A stretch of DNA of 64,000 nucleotides from Corynebacterium mucifaciens (GTDB lineage Bacteria; Actinomycetota; Actinomycetes; Mycobacteriales; Mycobacteriaceae), in the NCBI RefSeq assembly GCF_012396315.1, contig NZ_JAAXPF010000006.1:62001-126000 (forward strand), given 5' to 3'. Below are positions 34,989 through 42,756 of this stretch, piece after piece (position 1 is the stretch's first letter; every line of letters begins with the position of its first letter). Under the pieces are notes generated by a model. That model did no database searches and was not told the DNA's origin. It was given only the letters and a program-made list of their open reading frames with translations. The position numbers and the translations under genes were made by a program.

Positions 34989-37811
34989 CTAGCTGGTCCG
35001 CCGCGTGGCGCGCCGACGCCCGCGCCGCGGGGAAGCGCCTGCTTCTCGACGCCCTTCGGCGCCGCCCGTCTGCTTTGTGCCCGCGGGCTTGCCATCGCGG
35101 GCAGTGCCCCGCACCGCTTGGGCGCTGCCATTGGTCGACGCGTTGGACTTGCGGACCGCCCGTCGACGCCCGCGGCGACCGGCCGAAGGCTTCGACTCCG
35201 CGGTCGCGGTCTCCTGCTCCGGCGCCTCCTGGGGCTGGGCGTCATCGCGCTCGAAGTCTTCGCGGCGCGGACGGTGGTCGGAGCGCGAGTTGCCGCGGGT
35301 GCGGCGCTTGCGGCGCGGCGAGCGCTCAAACTCGTCGACCGCCTCCTCGTAGCTCTGTCCGGTCTCCTGCTCGGCAGCGTCCTGCGTGTCCTGCGCGTCC
35401 TGCGCCTCGGGCTGCTCCTGCTTGCCGCGCCCGCGGTTGCCGCCCCGCCGGCCGCGGCGGCGCGGGGCACGGCGGCGATCGTAGGACTCGTCGTCCCGGT
35501 CGCCGGCCTGAGGCGTTTCGTCCGTCTTTTCGCCGCTCTCGTCGTTATCGTCGCTGAAGATGGAGTTGAGCAGGTCGTCCATCTCGTCGTCGTTGAGGTG
35601 CTTCCGCTTCGGGCGGCGCCCGTTGCGGGGCTGCGCCTCCTCGCCGCCGTCGCGGCCGTTGTCGCGCGGGCGGTCGGGGCGGCGCTCGTCGTCACGCTGC
35701 TTGCGCTTCGGCCGCTCGTCTCGGCCCCGCTCGGAGTACGGGTCGTGCTCGACTGGGTCGTCGGAGACGATGATGCCGCGGCCGCCACAGCACTCGCACT
35801 CGGTGGAGAAGGTTTCCAGCAGCCCGTTGCCCAGGCGCTTGCGCGTCATCTGCACAAGCCCCAGCGACGTCACCTCCGAAACCTGGTGACGCGTGCGGTC
35901 GCGGCCCAACGCCTCGTTGAGGCGGCGCAGCACGAGTTCCTGGTTCTCAGGCAGGATCATGTCGATAAAGTCGATGATGATCATGCCGCCGATATCGCGC
36001 AGGCGGACCTGGCGCACGATCTCCTCGGCCGCCTCCAAGTTGTTGGAGGTCACGGTCTCCTCCAGCGAGCCGCCGGAGCCGGTGAACTTGCCGGTGTTGA
36101 CGTCGATGACGGTCATGGCCTCAGTGCGGTCGATCACCAGCGTTCCGCCGGACGGCAACCACACCGTCCGCGAAAGCGCCTTCTGCAGCTGCTCGTCGAT
36201 GCGGTAGACCTCGAACGCGTCCTTGCCGTCGTGGGCGTCGCGGTCGAACTTTTCCAACCGGTCCAACAGATCCGGCGCGACCGATTGCACGTACGCGTGG
36301 ACCGTGTTCCACGGCTTGCGCCCGTCCACGATGAGCGACGTGAAGTCCTCGTTGAACAGGTCGCGGACGACCTTGACCAGGATGTTCGGCTCCTCGTAGA
36401 GCGTCACAGGCTTCGCGCCCTTGGACGCCTTTTCCTTTTCGGCCTGCTCTTGGATCGCGGTCCACTGGTTGTGCAGGCGGTTCACATCCGCCGCGATGGC
36501 CTCTTCCGGCACGTTCTCCGCTGCGGTGCGGATGATCGCCCCGCCCTTGCCGGGCACGACGTTGTTCAGGATCTCCTTCAGCCGCTTGCGCTCGGGCGCG
36601 GGCAGCTTGCGCGAAATCCCGGCGCTGCGCCCGCCCGGCACGTACACCAGGTAGCGGCCCGCCAGCGAGATCTGCGTGGTCAGTCGCGCGCCCTTGTGCC
36701 CCACCGGGTCCTTCGTCACCTGCACCAACACCTGGTCGCCGGACTTCAGCGCCTGCTCGATGCGGCGCGAGCGGCCGCCCAGCCCAGCGGCCTTCCAGTC
36801 CACCTCACCGGCGTAGAGCACGCCGTTGCGGCCCTGCCCGATGTCGATGAACGCCGCTTCCATGCTGGACAGCACGTTCTGCACGCGCCCCAGGTAGATG
36901 TTGCCGATCATCGAGGACTGGCTCTCCGCGGTAACGAAGTGCTCCACCAGCAGACCATCTTCCAGCACGCCCACCTGGGTGATCTTCCCGTGGCCGTCGT
37001 GGCGGTCGCGTTCCCGGACCACCATGTGGCGCTCCACCGACTCGCGGCGCGCCAAAAACTCCGCCTGGCTCACAATGCGCGAGCGCTTGCGCTGCTCCTC
37101 GCGCTTCTCGCTGCGGCGCCGACGCTGCGCCTCCAGGCGCGAGGACCCCTTGATCGCCTTCGGCTCCTCAATGAGCTCGGTCTCCTGCTTCTCGACGTCC
37201 TCCGGCGAAGCCACGTCGTCAGACTGCGGCTCCTCTTGCGGTTCTTCCTGCGGCTCGTCTTGTGTGGGTGCCGCGGCCCGCGTTGCCCGGCGGCGCTTGC
37301 GCTCGGGCGCTTTGAACAGCGGCGCGCGGTTCGCGGTGTCCTCCGGAACCGGGGCCACCTCTGGCTCGACGTCGGTGAGCGGGTCGCCCTCGGCGCTGTC
37401 GCGAAGGTCCGCCTCAACCTTTTCCTCGATCTGGTGGATCTCGTTTTCCACGTCCTTGCGCACGCGCTCGCGGATCTTCTTGTCCGCGCCGTCGTCGGCG
37501 GCCGCAGCGTCGTCGGTGTCCGAGCCATCGGCGGTGGGGTTCGCCAGCGCGTCGAGAAGCTGCTCGCTTTCGGCGCGGGTTAGCGTGGATTGCGCAACTT
37601 TGACCACCCCGAGCTCGGACAACGCCACCACGAGCTCCTTCGACGGCACGCCGAGGGCCTTGGCCAGCGCGAACACGCGCGTTTTCGGGCCCAGCTGGGA
37701 CCGGTCAAACGCGGCGTACGGGTTGCCTGCGGGTGTTTCTGTCTTCTTCGCCGTGCGCTTGCGCGCCGGTTGTGTCGGCTCCTCGTGACCAGCCACTGTG
37801 GCATTCTCCAA
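34989..37811 (-). CDS. rne: ribonuclease E/G
   Basis: The 940-residue endoribonuclease processes rRNA and tRNA precursors and starts mRNA decay. An acidic, disordered N-terminal extension of about 290 residues comes first; the S1 domain follows (IGNIYLGRVQNVL, about residue 303); the DNase I-like catalytic domain holds acidic residues in TVIDVNTGKFTG (about 567) and IIIDFIDM (about 617); the zinc-link CECCGGRG is near 673. A basic, Arg-rich C-terminal tail (about 230 residues, low complexity) probably binds RNA or partners. Both flanking extensions are normal in actinobacterial RNase E. It lies upstream of rplU in the conserved order. Confidence 0.95.
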   Translation of the reverse strand: MENATVAGHEEPTQPARKRTAKKTETPAGNPYAAFDRSQLGPKTRVFALAKALGVPSKELVVALSELGVVKVAQSTLTRAESEQLLDALANPTADGSDTDDAAAADDGADKKIRERVRKDVENEIHQIEEKVEADLRDSAEGDPLTDVEPEVAPVPEDTANRAPLFKAPERKRRRATRAAAPTQDEPQEEPQEEPQSDDVASPEDVEKQETELIEEPKAIKGSSRLEAQRRRRSEKREEQRKRSRIVSQAEFLARRESVERHMVVRERDRHDGHGKITQVGVLEDGLLVEHFVTAESQSSMIGNIYLGRVQNVLSSMEAAFIDIGQGRNGVLYAGEVDWKAAGLGGRSRRIEQALKSGDQVLVQVTKDPVGHKGARLTTQISLAGRYLVYVPGGRSAGISRKLPAPERKRLKEILNNVVPGKGGAIIRTAAENVPEEAIAADVNRLHNQWTAIQEQAEKEKASKGAKPVTLYEEPNILVKVVRDLFNEDFTSLIVDGRKPWNTVHAYVQSVAPDLLDRLEKFDRDAHDGKDAFEVYRIDEQLQKALSRTVWLPSGGTLVIDRTEAMTVIDVNTGKFTGSGGSLEETVTSNNLEAAEEIVRQVRLRDIGGMIIIDFIDMILPENQELVLRRLNEALGRDRTRHQVSEVTSLGLVQMTRKRLGNGLLETFSTECECCGGRGIIVSDDPVEHDPYSERGRDERPKRKQRDDERRPDRPRDNGRDGGEEAQPRNGRRPKRKHLNDDEMDDLLNSIFSDDNDESGEKTDETPQAGDRDDESYDRRRAPRRRGRRGGNRGRGKQEQPEAQDAQDTQDAAEQETGQSYEEAVDEFERSPRRKRRTRGNSRSDHRPRREDFERDDAQPQEAPEQETATAESKPSAGRRGRRRAVRKSNASTNGSAQAVRGTARDGKPAGTKQTGGAEGRREAGASPRRGRRRATRRTS

Positions 37812-37980
37812 TTTTGCTCAGCCGCATCGCGCTGGGGCGGGCCGGGCGCCGGCAACATCGTGCCGAAGCGGCCGCGCGGCGGGCCCCACGGTGCGGTACA
37901 TGTAAACGTTTCTCAGCGCCGGGTCGCCGGCGCTTGCGCCACCATTGTGGCACAGCCAGAGTCACTGCGCGGGCAGGGTG

Positions 37981-38541
37981 TTACTTCTCGGCCAGTCGCA
38001 GAAGGTCCGCCACCGCCGCGATCGGCGCGTTGTGGTGCTGCTCCGTCAGCGCGGTGCCCACCGCGATCTGCAGCACGCGCGCGGAGTTCAACTGCTCGAC
38101 GCCGCCGCGCCGCAGCATCTCCCCGATCATCTCTTTAAGCTCCTGGAGGGCGCGCTCAACGGTCGCCCCGACCTCGTTCGGTTCGCGCTGCGCCTCGACA
38201 AACGCGGTGATGATCGTGCCGGCGCGCTCGGGCTGGCCGCACGCCACGACATCCACGGCGCACTCGGCCAGGCACACCGGGTCGGTGAGATCCGTCTCCC
38301 CCGACGTTGCACGGGCGAACGCGGCACGACGCTGCTGCACCAGGTGGTCGAAGCAGGTGGCCACCAGCTTGTCACGGGTGGAGTAGTAGTAGCCGATTGA
38401 TCCCACCGGCACTGTCGCCGCCGCGGCAACCTGGCGGTGCGTCACGCCCTTCATGCCTTCCGTCAGCAGCAGGCGGATTGCCGCATCCAGGATTGCGGAG
38501 CGCTTCTCCACCGCCCGTGCCTGCTCCCCGCGAGATGCCAC
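37981..38541 (-). CDS. TetR/AcrR family transcriptional regulator
   Basis: The 186-residue regulator has the TetR helix-turn-helix in residues ~15-62 (AILDAAIRLLLTEGMKGVTHRQVAAAATVPVGSIGYYYSTRDKLVA), followed by a helical ligand domain. Ligand and targets are unknown. GTG 38541 is chosen because a strong GGGAGG site lies five bases upstream; the ATG at 38583 overlaps a TATTAA element that looks like its -10. It is flanked by rne downstream and the ndk terminator upstream, so it stands alone as a transcription unit. Confidence 0.88.
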   Translation of the reverse strand: MASRGEQARAVEKRSAILDAAIRLLLTEGMKGVTHRQVAAAATVPVGSIGYYYSTRDKLVATCFDHLVQQRRAAFARATSGETDLTDPVCLAECAVDVVACGQPERAGTIITAFVEAQREPNEVGATVERALQELKEMIGEMLRRGGVEQLNSARVLQIAVGTALTEQHHNAPIAAVADLLRLAEK

Positions 38542-38633
38542 CGCCGCCTCCCTTTCTGCCTGCCGGCCTACATGCAACTTCATTAATACAACATGCCCGC
38601 GCGGGGACCGGGCAACCCCAACGTCAGACGAGA

Positions 38634-38663
38634 AAACACCGCAGCCCTCAGGCTGCGGTGTTT
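38634..38663 (-). terminator. intrinsic terminator of ndk
   Basis: AAACACCGCAGCC (38634-38646) and GGCTGCGGTGTTT (38651-38663) form a perfect 13-base-pair stem with a CTCA loop; on the minus strand the stem is followed by T-rich TTCTCG. It begins 12 bases after the ndk stop. Confidence 0.9.
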
Positions 38664-38674
38664 GTGTGGCGGAC

Positions 38675-39085
38675 CTAGCGGTTGGGGAACCAGATGCCGA
38701 TCTCGCGCTCAGCGGACTCCGGGGAGTCAGAACCGTGCACGACGTTTTCCGCAACGGAGAGCGCGAAGTCGCCGCGGATGGTGCCCGGGGTCGCCTTGGA
38801 CACCGGGTCGGTGCCGCCAGCCAGCTGGCGCCAGGCCTCGATGGCGCGCTCGCCCTCGACGATGCCCGCAACTAGAGGCGCGGAGGTGATGAAGTCCACC
38901 AGCTCGCCGAAGAACGGCTTGTCCTTGTGCTCCGCGTAGTGCTGCTCCGCGGTCTCGCGGTCCGCGGTGCGCAGATCCAGCTCCACGAGCTTGAGGCCCT
39001 TGCGCTCAATGCGGGCGATGATGTCGCCGACGTGGCCGTTTGCAACGCCGTCGGGCTTGATCAGGATCAGAGTGCGTTCAGTCAT
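38675..39085 (-). CDS. ndk: nucleoside diphosphate kinase
   Basis: The 136-residue enzyme balances NTP pools by transferring the gamma phosphate through a phosphohistidine. It starts [20 protein letters not shown]; the usual active-site signature region [16 protein letters not shown] is intact near residues 113-128, with the catalytic histidine in NVVHGSD. Length is normal. A TACTAT element ends 8 bases before ATG 39085 and a perfect terminator hairpin follows, so it is monocistronic. Confidence 0.97.
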   Translation of the reverse strand: MTERTLILIKPDGVANGHVGDIIARIERKGLKLVELDLRTADRETAEQHYAEHKDKPFFGELVDFITSAPLVAGIVEGERAIEAWRQLAGGTDPVSKATPGTIRGDFALSVAENVVHGSDSPESAEREIGIWFPNR

Positions 39086-39093
39086 AGCCCGAA

Positions 39094-39099
39094 ATAGTA
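39094..39099 (-). promoter_or_regulatory. putative -10 (TACTAT) of ndk
   Basis: On the minus strand TACTAT ends 8 bases before ATG 39085, and no ribosome site is visible. Confidence 0.45.
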
Positions 39100-39100
39100 C

Positions 39101-39406
39101 CTAAGCCTCACGCACGATGCGCGCCGCATCCTCGGGCGTGGCGGCGCGGAACCAGAGCTGCACCTGCTGCACGGCGAGCTGGATATTGCCCTCCGCCTTC
39201 ATCCGCTGCACCGTCGCGCGTTGTTCACCGTTGAGCTCGGGGACTTCCTCCTCCCGCGCCTTGTACTGCTCGTAGAACCCGAGGACCAAAAATAGGCCCG
39301 CCGCCACAATCGCCGCCGTCCCCGCCCACCCGGGCAGGGAGGTGTACACGGCCGCCACCGCGATCAGCGAGAACACGGCGGCCAGGGCAAAGCTCACGAT
39401 GCGCAT
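39101..39406 (-). CDS. small two-helix membrane protein
   Basis: The 101-residue protein has two hydrophobic helices (about residues 3-20 and 29-47: FALAAVFSLIAVAAVY, AAIVAAGLFLVLGFYE), then a charged cytoplasmic tail with helical LNGEQRATVQRMKAEGNIQLAVQQVQLWFR. Function unknown. ATG 39406 is preferred over ATG 39433 because TACGGT ends 7 bases upstream of it, and the longer form would overlap that -10. It precedes ndk by 15 bases on the same strand. Confidence 0.65.
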   Translation of the reverse strand: MRIVSFALAAVFSLIAVAAVYTSLPGWAGTAAIVAAGLFLVLGFYEQYKAREEEVPELNGEQRATVQRMKAEGNIQLAVQQVQLWFRAATPEDAARIVREA

Positions 39407-39412
39407 GAGCAA

Positions 39413-39419
39413 TACCGTA
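39413..39419. promoter_or_regulatory. shared -10 element read on both strands
   Basis: TACCGTA/TACGGTA is nearly self-complementary. On the minus strand TACGGT (39414-39419) lies 7 bases before ATG 39406; on the plus strand TACCGT (39413-39418) lies 13 bases before ATG 39432 of the acyl-CoA ligase gene. Confidence 0.35.
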
Positions 39420-39431
39420 GCCTTGTTGGCC

Positions 39432-40844
39432 ATGGTGCACAGCAGCCCGCTGCCGGCGATTGCACTGCCCGGCACAACCATCGACCGCATGGTCGCCTCC
39501 CGGTCAGCGTCGCCTGCTATGACGGAGATCGACACCGGCCGCACTGTCACTTACGCCGAGCTCAACGCACTCGCTGACGCCGCAGCCGGCCGCCTGCGTA
39601 CCCGCGGCGTCGGCAGCAGCAGTGTGGTGGAGGTGCGGCTGGCCAACTCCATCGATTTCGCGGTCGCGCTGCTCGCCGTCGCCCGCACGGGCGCCGCCGC
39701 GGCGCTCATCGGGCCTTCGCTTCTCGACGCCGAAGCGTCGCGCCTTTCCGCCCTCGCCGGCGTCACCCACCGCGTCGAACCCGCCGACTTCGTACCGGGT
39801 TCCGCGCAGGCATGGACCGCCTCCGACCCGGACGCGGTGGCGGTGATCCCGTTTTCCTCAGGCACGACCGGCATGCCCAAGGCGGTTGAGCTCACCCACC
39901 GCTCGATCACCGCGAACGCGGCCCAGTTCAACGCCGCGCTCGCCGCCAGCGGCATCGGCGAGGGCACCCGGGTGGCCGCTCCCCTGCCGTTTTCCCACAT
40001 CTACGGGCTGAACACCCTGCTGCTTTCCTCGCTGGCCGCCGGGCGCCACGTCTTCACCGCCGCCCGCTTTAACCTCGCCGAGTTTGCCCGCGCGCACCGC
40101 GACCACGCCATCGAGCTGAGCTACATCGCCCCGCCCATCGCGCTCGCGCTGGCCAACTCGCCCAATGTGGACCCGGCAGACTTCGCCTCCACCGCCCACA
40201 TGGTCTGCGGGGCCGCACCGCTGAGCGAATCCTTGGCGCGGCGCGTTGAAGACCGCCTCGGCGTGGTCATGCTGCAGGGGTACGGCACCACGGAATCGTC
40301 GCCGGTCACGCACGTGGGCATCGCCGGGCGCACCAACCCGGGCACCATTGGCGCCGCCCTGCCCAACACCCAGTTCCGCGTCGTGGACTTGGACACCGGC
40401 GCGGAGACGCCGGACGGGCAGCCCGGCGAGCTGCAGGTCCGCGGCCCCCAGGTCATGCGCGGCTACCTGCGGGACCCGGGCGCCACCCGTGCCGCAATTA
40501 CTGACGGCTGGCTGCGCACCGGCGACATCGCACGGGTCAACCCGGATGGGACTGTCACCGTCGTCGACCGGGCGAAAGACGTGTTCAAGTACCGGGGGTT
40601 CCAGATCGCGCCCGCCGAGCTGGAGGCGCTGCTGCTTACGCACCCGCAGATCAGCGACGTGGCTGTGGCCGAGCGCGGTGGGGTGCCGAAGGCGTTCGTC
40701 GTGAAGCAGGGCCGCCTGGAGGAGGCCGACGTGATTGCGTGGGTGGCAGCGCGCGTGACCGCCTACAAAAAGGTGCGCGCGGTGGCGTTCGTGGACGCCA
40801 TCCCGCGCAACGCGGCAGGAAAGATCCTGCGCAAAGACCTCTAA
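39432..40844 (+). CDS. AMP-dependent acyl-CoA synthetase (4-coumarate/fatty acid-CoA ligase type)
   Basis: The 470-residue enzyme is an ANL-superfamily ligase that activates a carboxylic acid as acyl-AMP and then as a CoA thioester. The P-loop motif VIPFSSGTTGMPKAVELTH is near residue 138, GYGTTESSPVTHVG near 280, the hinge/A8 region GWLRTGDIARVNPDGTVTVVDRAKDVFKYRGFQIAP near 358, and the catalytic lysine in NAAGKILRKDL near the end. At 470 residues it is somewhat short for the family (about 510). The substrate is unknown. The start MVHSSPLPAIALPG fits the family N-terminus. Its stop overlaps the convergent DUF4233 gene. Confidence 0.87.
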   Translation: MVHSSPLPAIALPGTTIDRMVASRSASPAMTEIDTGRTVTYAELNALADAAAGRLRTRGVGSSSVVEVRLANSIDFAVALLAVARTGAAAALIGPSLLDAEASRLSALAGVTHRVEPADFVPGSAQAWTASDPDAVAVIPFSSGTTGMPKAVELTHRSITANAAQFNAALAASGIGEGTRVAAPLPFSHIYGLNTLLLSSLAAGRHVFTAARFNLAEFARAHRDHAIELSYIAPPIALALANSPNVDPADFASTAHMVCGAAPLSESLARRVEDRLGVVMLQGYGTTESSPVTHVGIAGRTNPGTIGAALPNTQFRVVDLDTGAETPDGQPGELQVRGPQVMRGYLRDPGATRAAITDGWLRTGDIARVNPDGTVTVVDRAKDVFKYRGFQIAPAELEALLLTHPQISDVAVAERGGVPKAFVVKQGRLEEADVIAWVAARVTAYKKVRAVAFVDAIPRNAAGKILRKDL

Positions 40845-41266
40845 GTGCCCAAGTGCTGGGTGGTGAGGTAGCCGCCGCGCATGCGCTGCAGGATCTCCGA
40901 GCGCATGCGGATGACGAAGTACCAGACGACGCCGAAGATGATGCCGACGGCCGTGACCGACCAGTGGATGAAAAAGCCGAAGATCAGCGGGATCTGCAGC
41001 GCGAGGTCAATCCATAGCGCGGCGGGCTTCTTCTGGAAAAACGCCATCACCACGTGCGCCAGGCCAATGACCGTGACGTAGACCCAGTTAAAGGTGGTCC
41101 AGTGCGCGCCGTCGTCGACTTTCAGGATCACGGTGAGGATGAGCAGGACCGTGATCGCCTCCATGATTAGCGTTCCTGCGAGCACCCCGGTCAGGCCCGA
41201 CATCGGGTCCTTGACGGGCTGCTGGCCGGGCCCGAGCGGGCCCATCTCCTGCGTGCGGCGTTTCAT
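40841..41266 (-). CDS. DUF4233 membrane protein
   Basis: The 141-residue protein has four hydrophobic segments (LIMEAITVLLILTVIL, YVTVIGLAHVVMAFF, ALWIDLALQIPLIFGFFI, VGIIFGVVWYFVI) and matches the DUF4233 family that follows folC in actinobacteria. Function is unknown, but the conserved folC-DUF4233-ndk neighbourhood suggests a housekeeping role. ATG 41266 overlaps the folC stop by four bases, so translation is coupled. Confidence 0.82.
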   Translation of the reverse strand: MKRRTQEMGPLGPGQQPVKDPMSGLTGVLAGTLIMEAITVLLILTVILKVDDGAHWTTFNWVYVTVIGLAHVVMAFFQKKPAALWIDLALQIPLIFGFFIHWSVTAVGIIFGVVWYFVIRMRSEILQRMRGGYLTTQHLGT

Positions 41267-42756
41267 TGCGGGTCCTTTCCAAACATGGCGCGCGCCTCTC
41301 CTGCCGTGACCACGGAGCCGGTGATCAACACGCCCGAGCCGGACTGCACGCCCACCTCGGCGAGCGCCTCCTCCGCCAGCTCCACGGCGAGCTGGTACGC
41401 GGACGGGAGGTTCTCTTCTACGTGCACTCGCTCGTCGCCGAAGACCTCGCGCGCGGTCTCCGCCAGTTCGTAGGCGTCCGTCGCGCGCGGGGAGCTGTTT
41501 TGGGTGATCACTACCTCGGTGAGCACCGGCTCAAGCGCCTCCATGATCCCGCGCGCGTCCTTGTCGCCCAACACACCCAAGACGCCGATGAGGCGGGTGA
41601 AGTCGAAGTCGCGCTCCAGCGCCGCGGCCAGGGCCTGCGCCCCGTGGGGGTTGTGGGTGGCGTCGATGAACGTGGTGGGCGTCGCCCGTACGCGCTCCAG
41701 CCGCCCCGGCGACGTGGCTGCGGCGAACCCTTCGCGCACGGTGTCGGCGTCGAGCGTGCGCTCCGACGACGCGCCCCGGAACGCTTCCACCGCCGCGAGC
41801 GCGACGGCGGCGTTGTGCGCCTGGTGCGGCCCGGACAAAGGGATAAAGATGTCCGCATACTCGCCGGACAGGCCCTTGATGGTGAGCGTCTGGCCTCCCA
41901 CGGCAACCTCGGAGGCGGCGACGCCGAACTCCTGGCCAAAGCGGGCCACCGGTGTGCCGATCTCCACGGCACGCTCCAGAATCACCGGCATGGCGTCAGG
42001 GTCCTGCTGGCCGATCACGGCCACGGCGTCGGCGCTGCGGATGATGCCCGCCTTCTCGCCGGCGATCTCCGCGATGGTGTCGCCCAAGTAGTCGGTGTGG
42101 TCTAGCCCCACGGGCATGATCACATCCACGTCCGCGTCGACCACGTTGGTCGCGTCCCAGCGCCCGCCCATGCCGACTTCCACGACGGCGACATCCACCG
42201 GCGCGTCCGCGAACGCCGCGAACGCGAGGCCCACCATGACCTCGAAATAGCTCATGGGCACCCCGGTGCGCTCGTCCACCATCTGGATGTACGGCTCGAT
42301 TTCGCGGTAGATGCGCACGAAATCCGCCGGGTGAATCGGCTCGCCGTCGATGCCGATGCGCTCGGTGATGGATTGCAGGTGCGGGCTCGTCGTGCGGCCC
42401 ACGCGGTTGCCAAAGGAGCGCAGCAGCGACTCCGCCATCCGCACCGTGGACGTCTTGCCGTTGGTGCCGGCAACGTGGATCACCTTGTAAGATTTCTGCG
42501 GCTCGCCCAAGAAGTCCATGAGCAGCTCGATGCGCTCCAGGCTCGGGTCGATGGCCGTCTCCGGCCAGCGGGCATTGAGCTCGGCCTCCACCTGCGCAAG
42601 CGCGGCGAGATCTTCGTCGCTCACGCCGCGCGGCGCGAGCTCGTCGGCCTCTCGGCCCTCCCCCGGCGCGCCGAGGTTGAGGGTGAGGCCGGCGTCGGTC
42701 TGCTGAATGTCGTACTGCTCGGGGAGCTCGGGGAGCTCGAAATTCTCGTCTGCCAT
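41263..42756 (-). CDS. folC: folylpolyglutamate/dihydrofolate synthase
   Basis: The 497-residue ligase adds glutamate to dihydropteroate and to folates. The Mur-ligase-type P-loop HVAGTNGKTSTVRM is near residue 97, and the omega-loop/second ATP block VEVGMGGRWDATNVVD near residue 192 is intact. An N-terminal extension of about 45 residues, normal in corynebacteria, precedes the family core. It starts directly after valS with no gap (valS stop at 42757) and is followed by DUF4233, forming one transcription unit with valS. Confidence 0.95.
   Translation of the reverse strand: MADENFELPELPEQYDIQQTDAGLTLNLGAPGEGREADELAPRGVSDEDLAALAQVEAELNARWPETAIDPSLERIELLMDFLGEPQKSYKVIHVAGTNGKTSTVRMAESLLRSFGNRVGRTTSPHLQSITERIGIDGEPIHPADFVRIYREIEPYIQMVDERTGVPMSYFEVMVGLAFAAFADAPVDVAVVEVGMGGRWDATNVVDADVDVIMPVGLDHTDYLGDTIAEIAGEKAGIIRSADAVAVIGQQDPDAMPVILERAVEIGTPVARFGQEFGVAASEVAVGGQTLTIKGLSGEYADIFIPLSGPHQAHNAAVALAAVEAFRGASSERTLDADTVREGFAAATSPGRLERVRATPTTFIDATHNPHGAQALAAALERDFDFTRLIGVLGVLGDKDARGIMEALEPVLTEVVITQNSSPRATDAYELAETAREVFGDERVHVEENLPSAYQLAVELAEEALAEVGVQSGSGVLITGSVVTAGEARAMFGKDPQ

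Noticed and set aside
34908..37583. Plus-strand open frame of 891 codons opposite rne
   Set aside because: It is antisense to RNase E, made mostly of Leu, Arg, Val and Ala with no domain; a mirror of the high-GC coding strand.
38542..38871. Longer TetR frame running up to 38871
   Set aside because: It would cross the perfect ndk terminator and part of ndk; the GTG at 38541 has a strong GGGAGG ribosome site.
40841..40844. Four-base overlaps between convergent genes (609-612, 3707-3710, 15377-15380, 32531-32534, 40841-40844) as a regulatory device
   Set aside because: They arise simply because CTAG or TTAG-type sequences carry stop codons on both strands; compact packing explains them.
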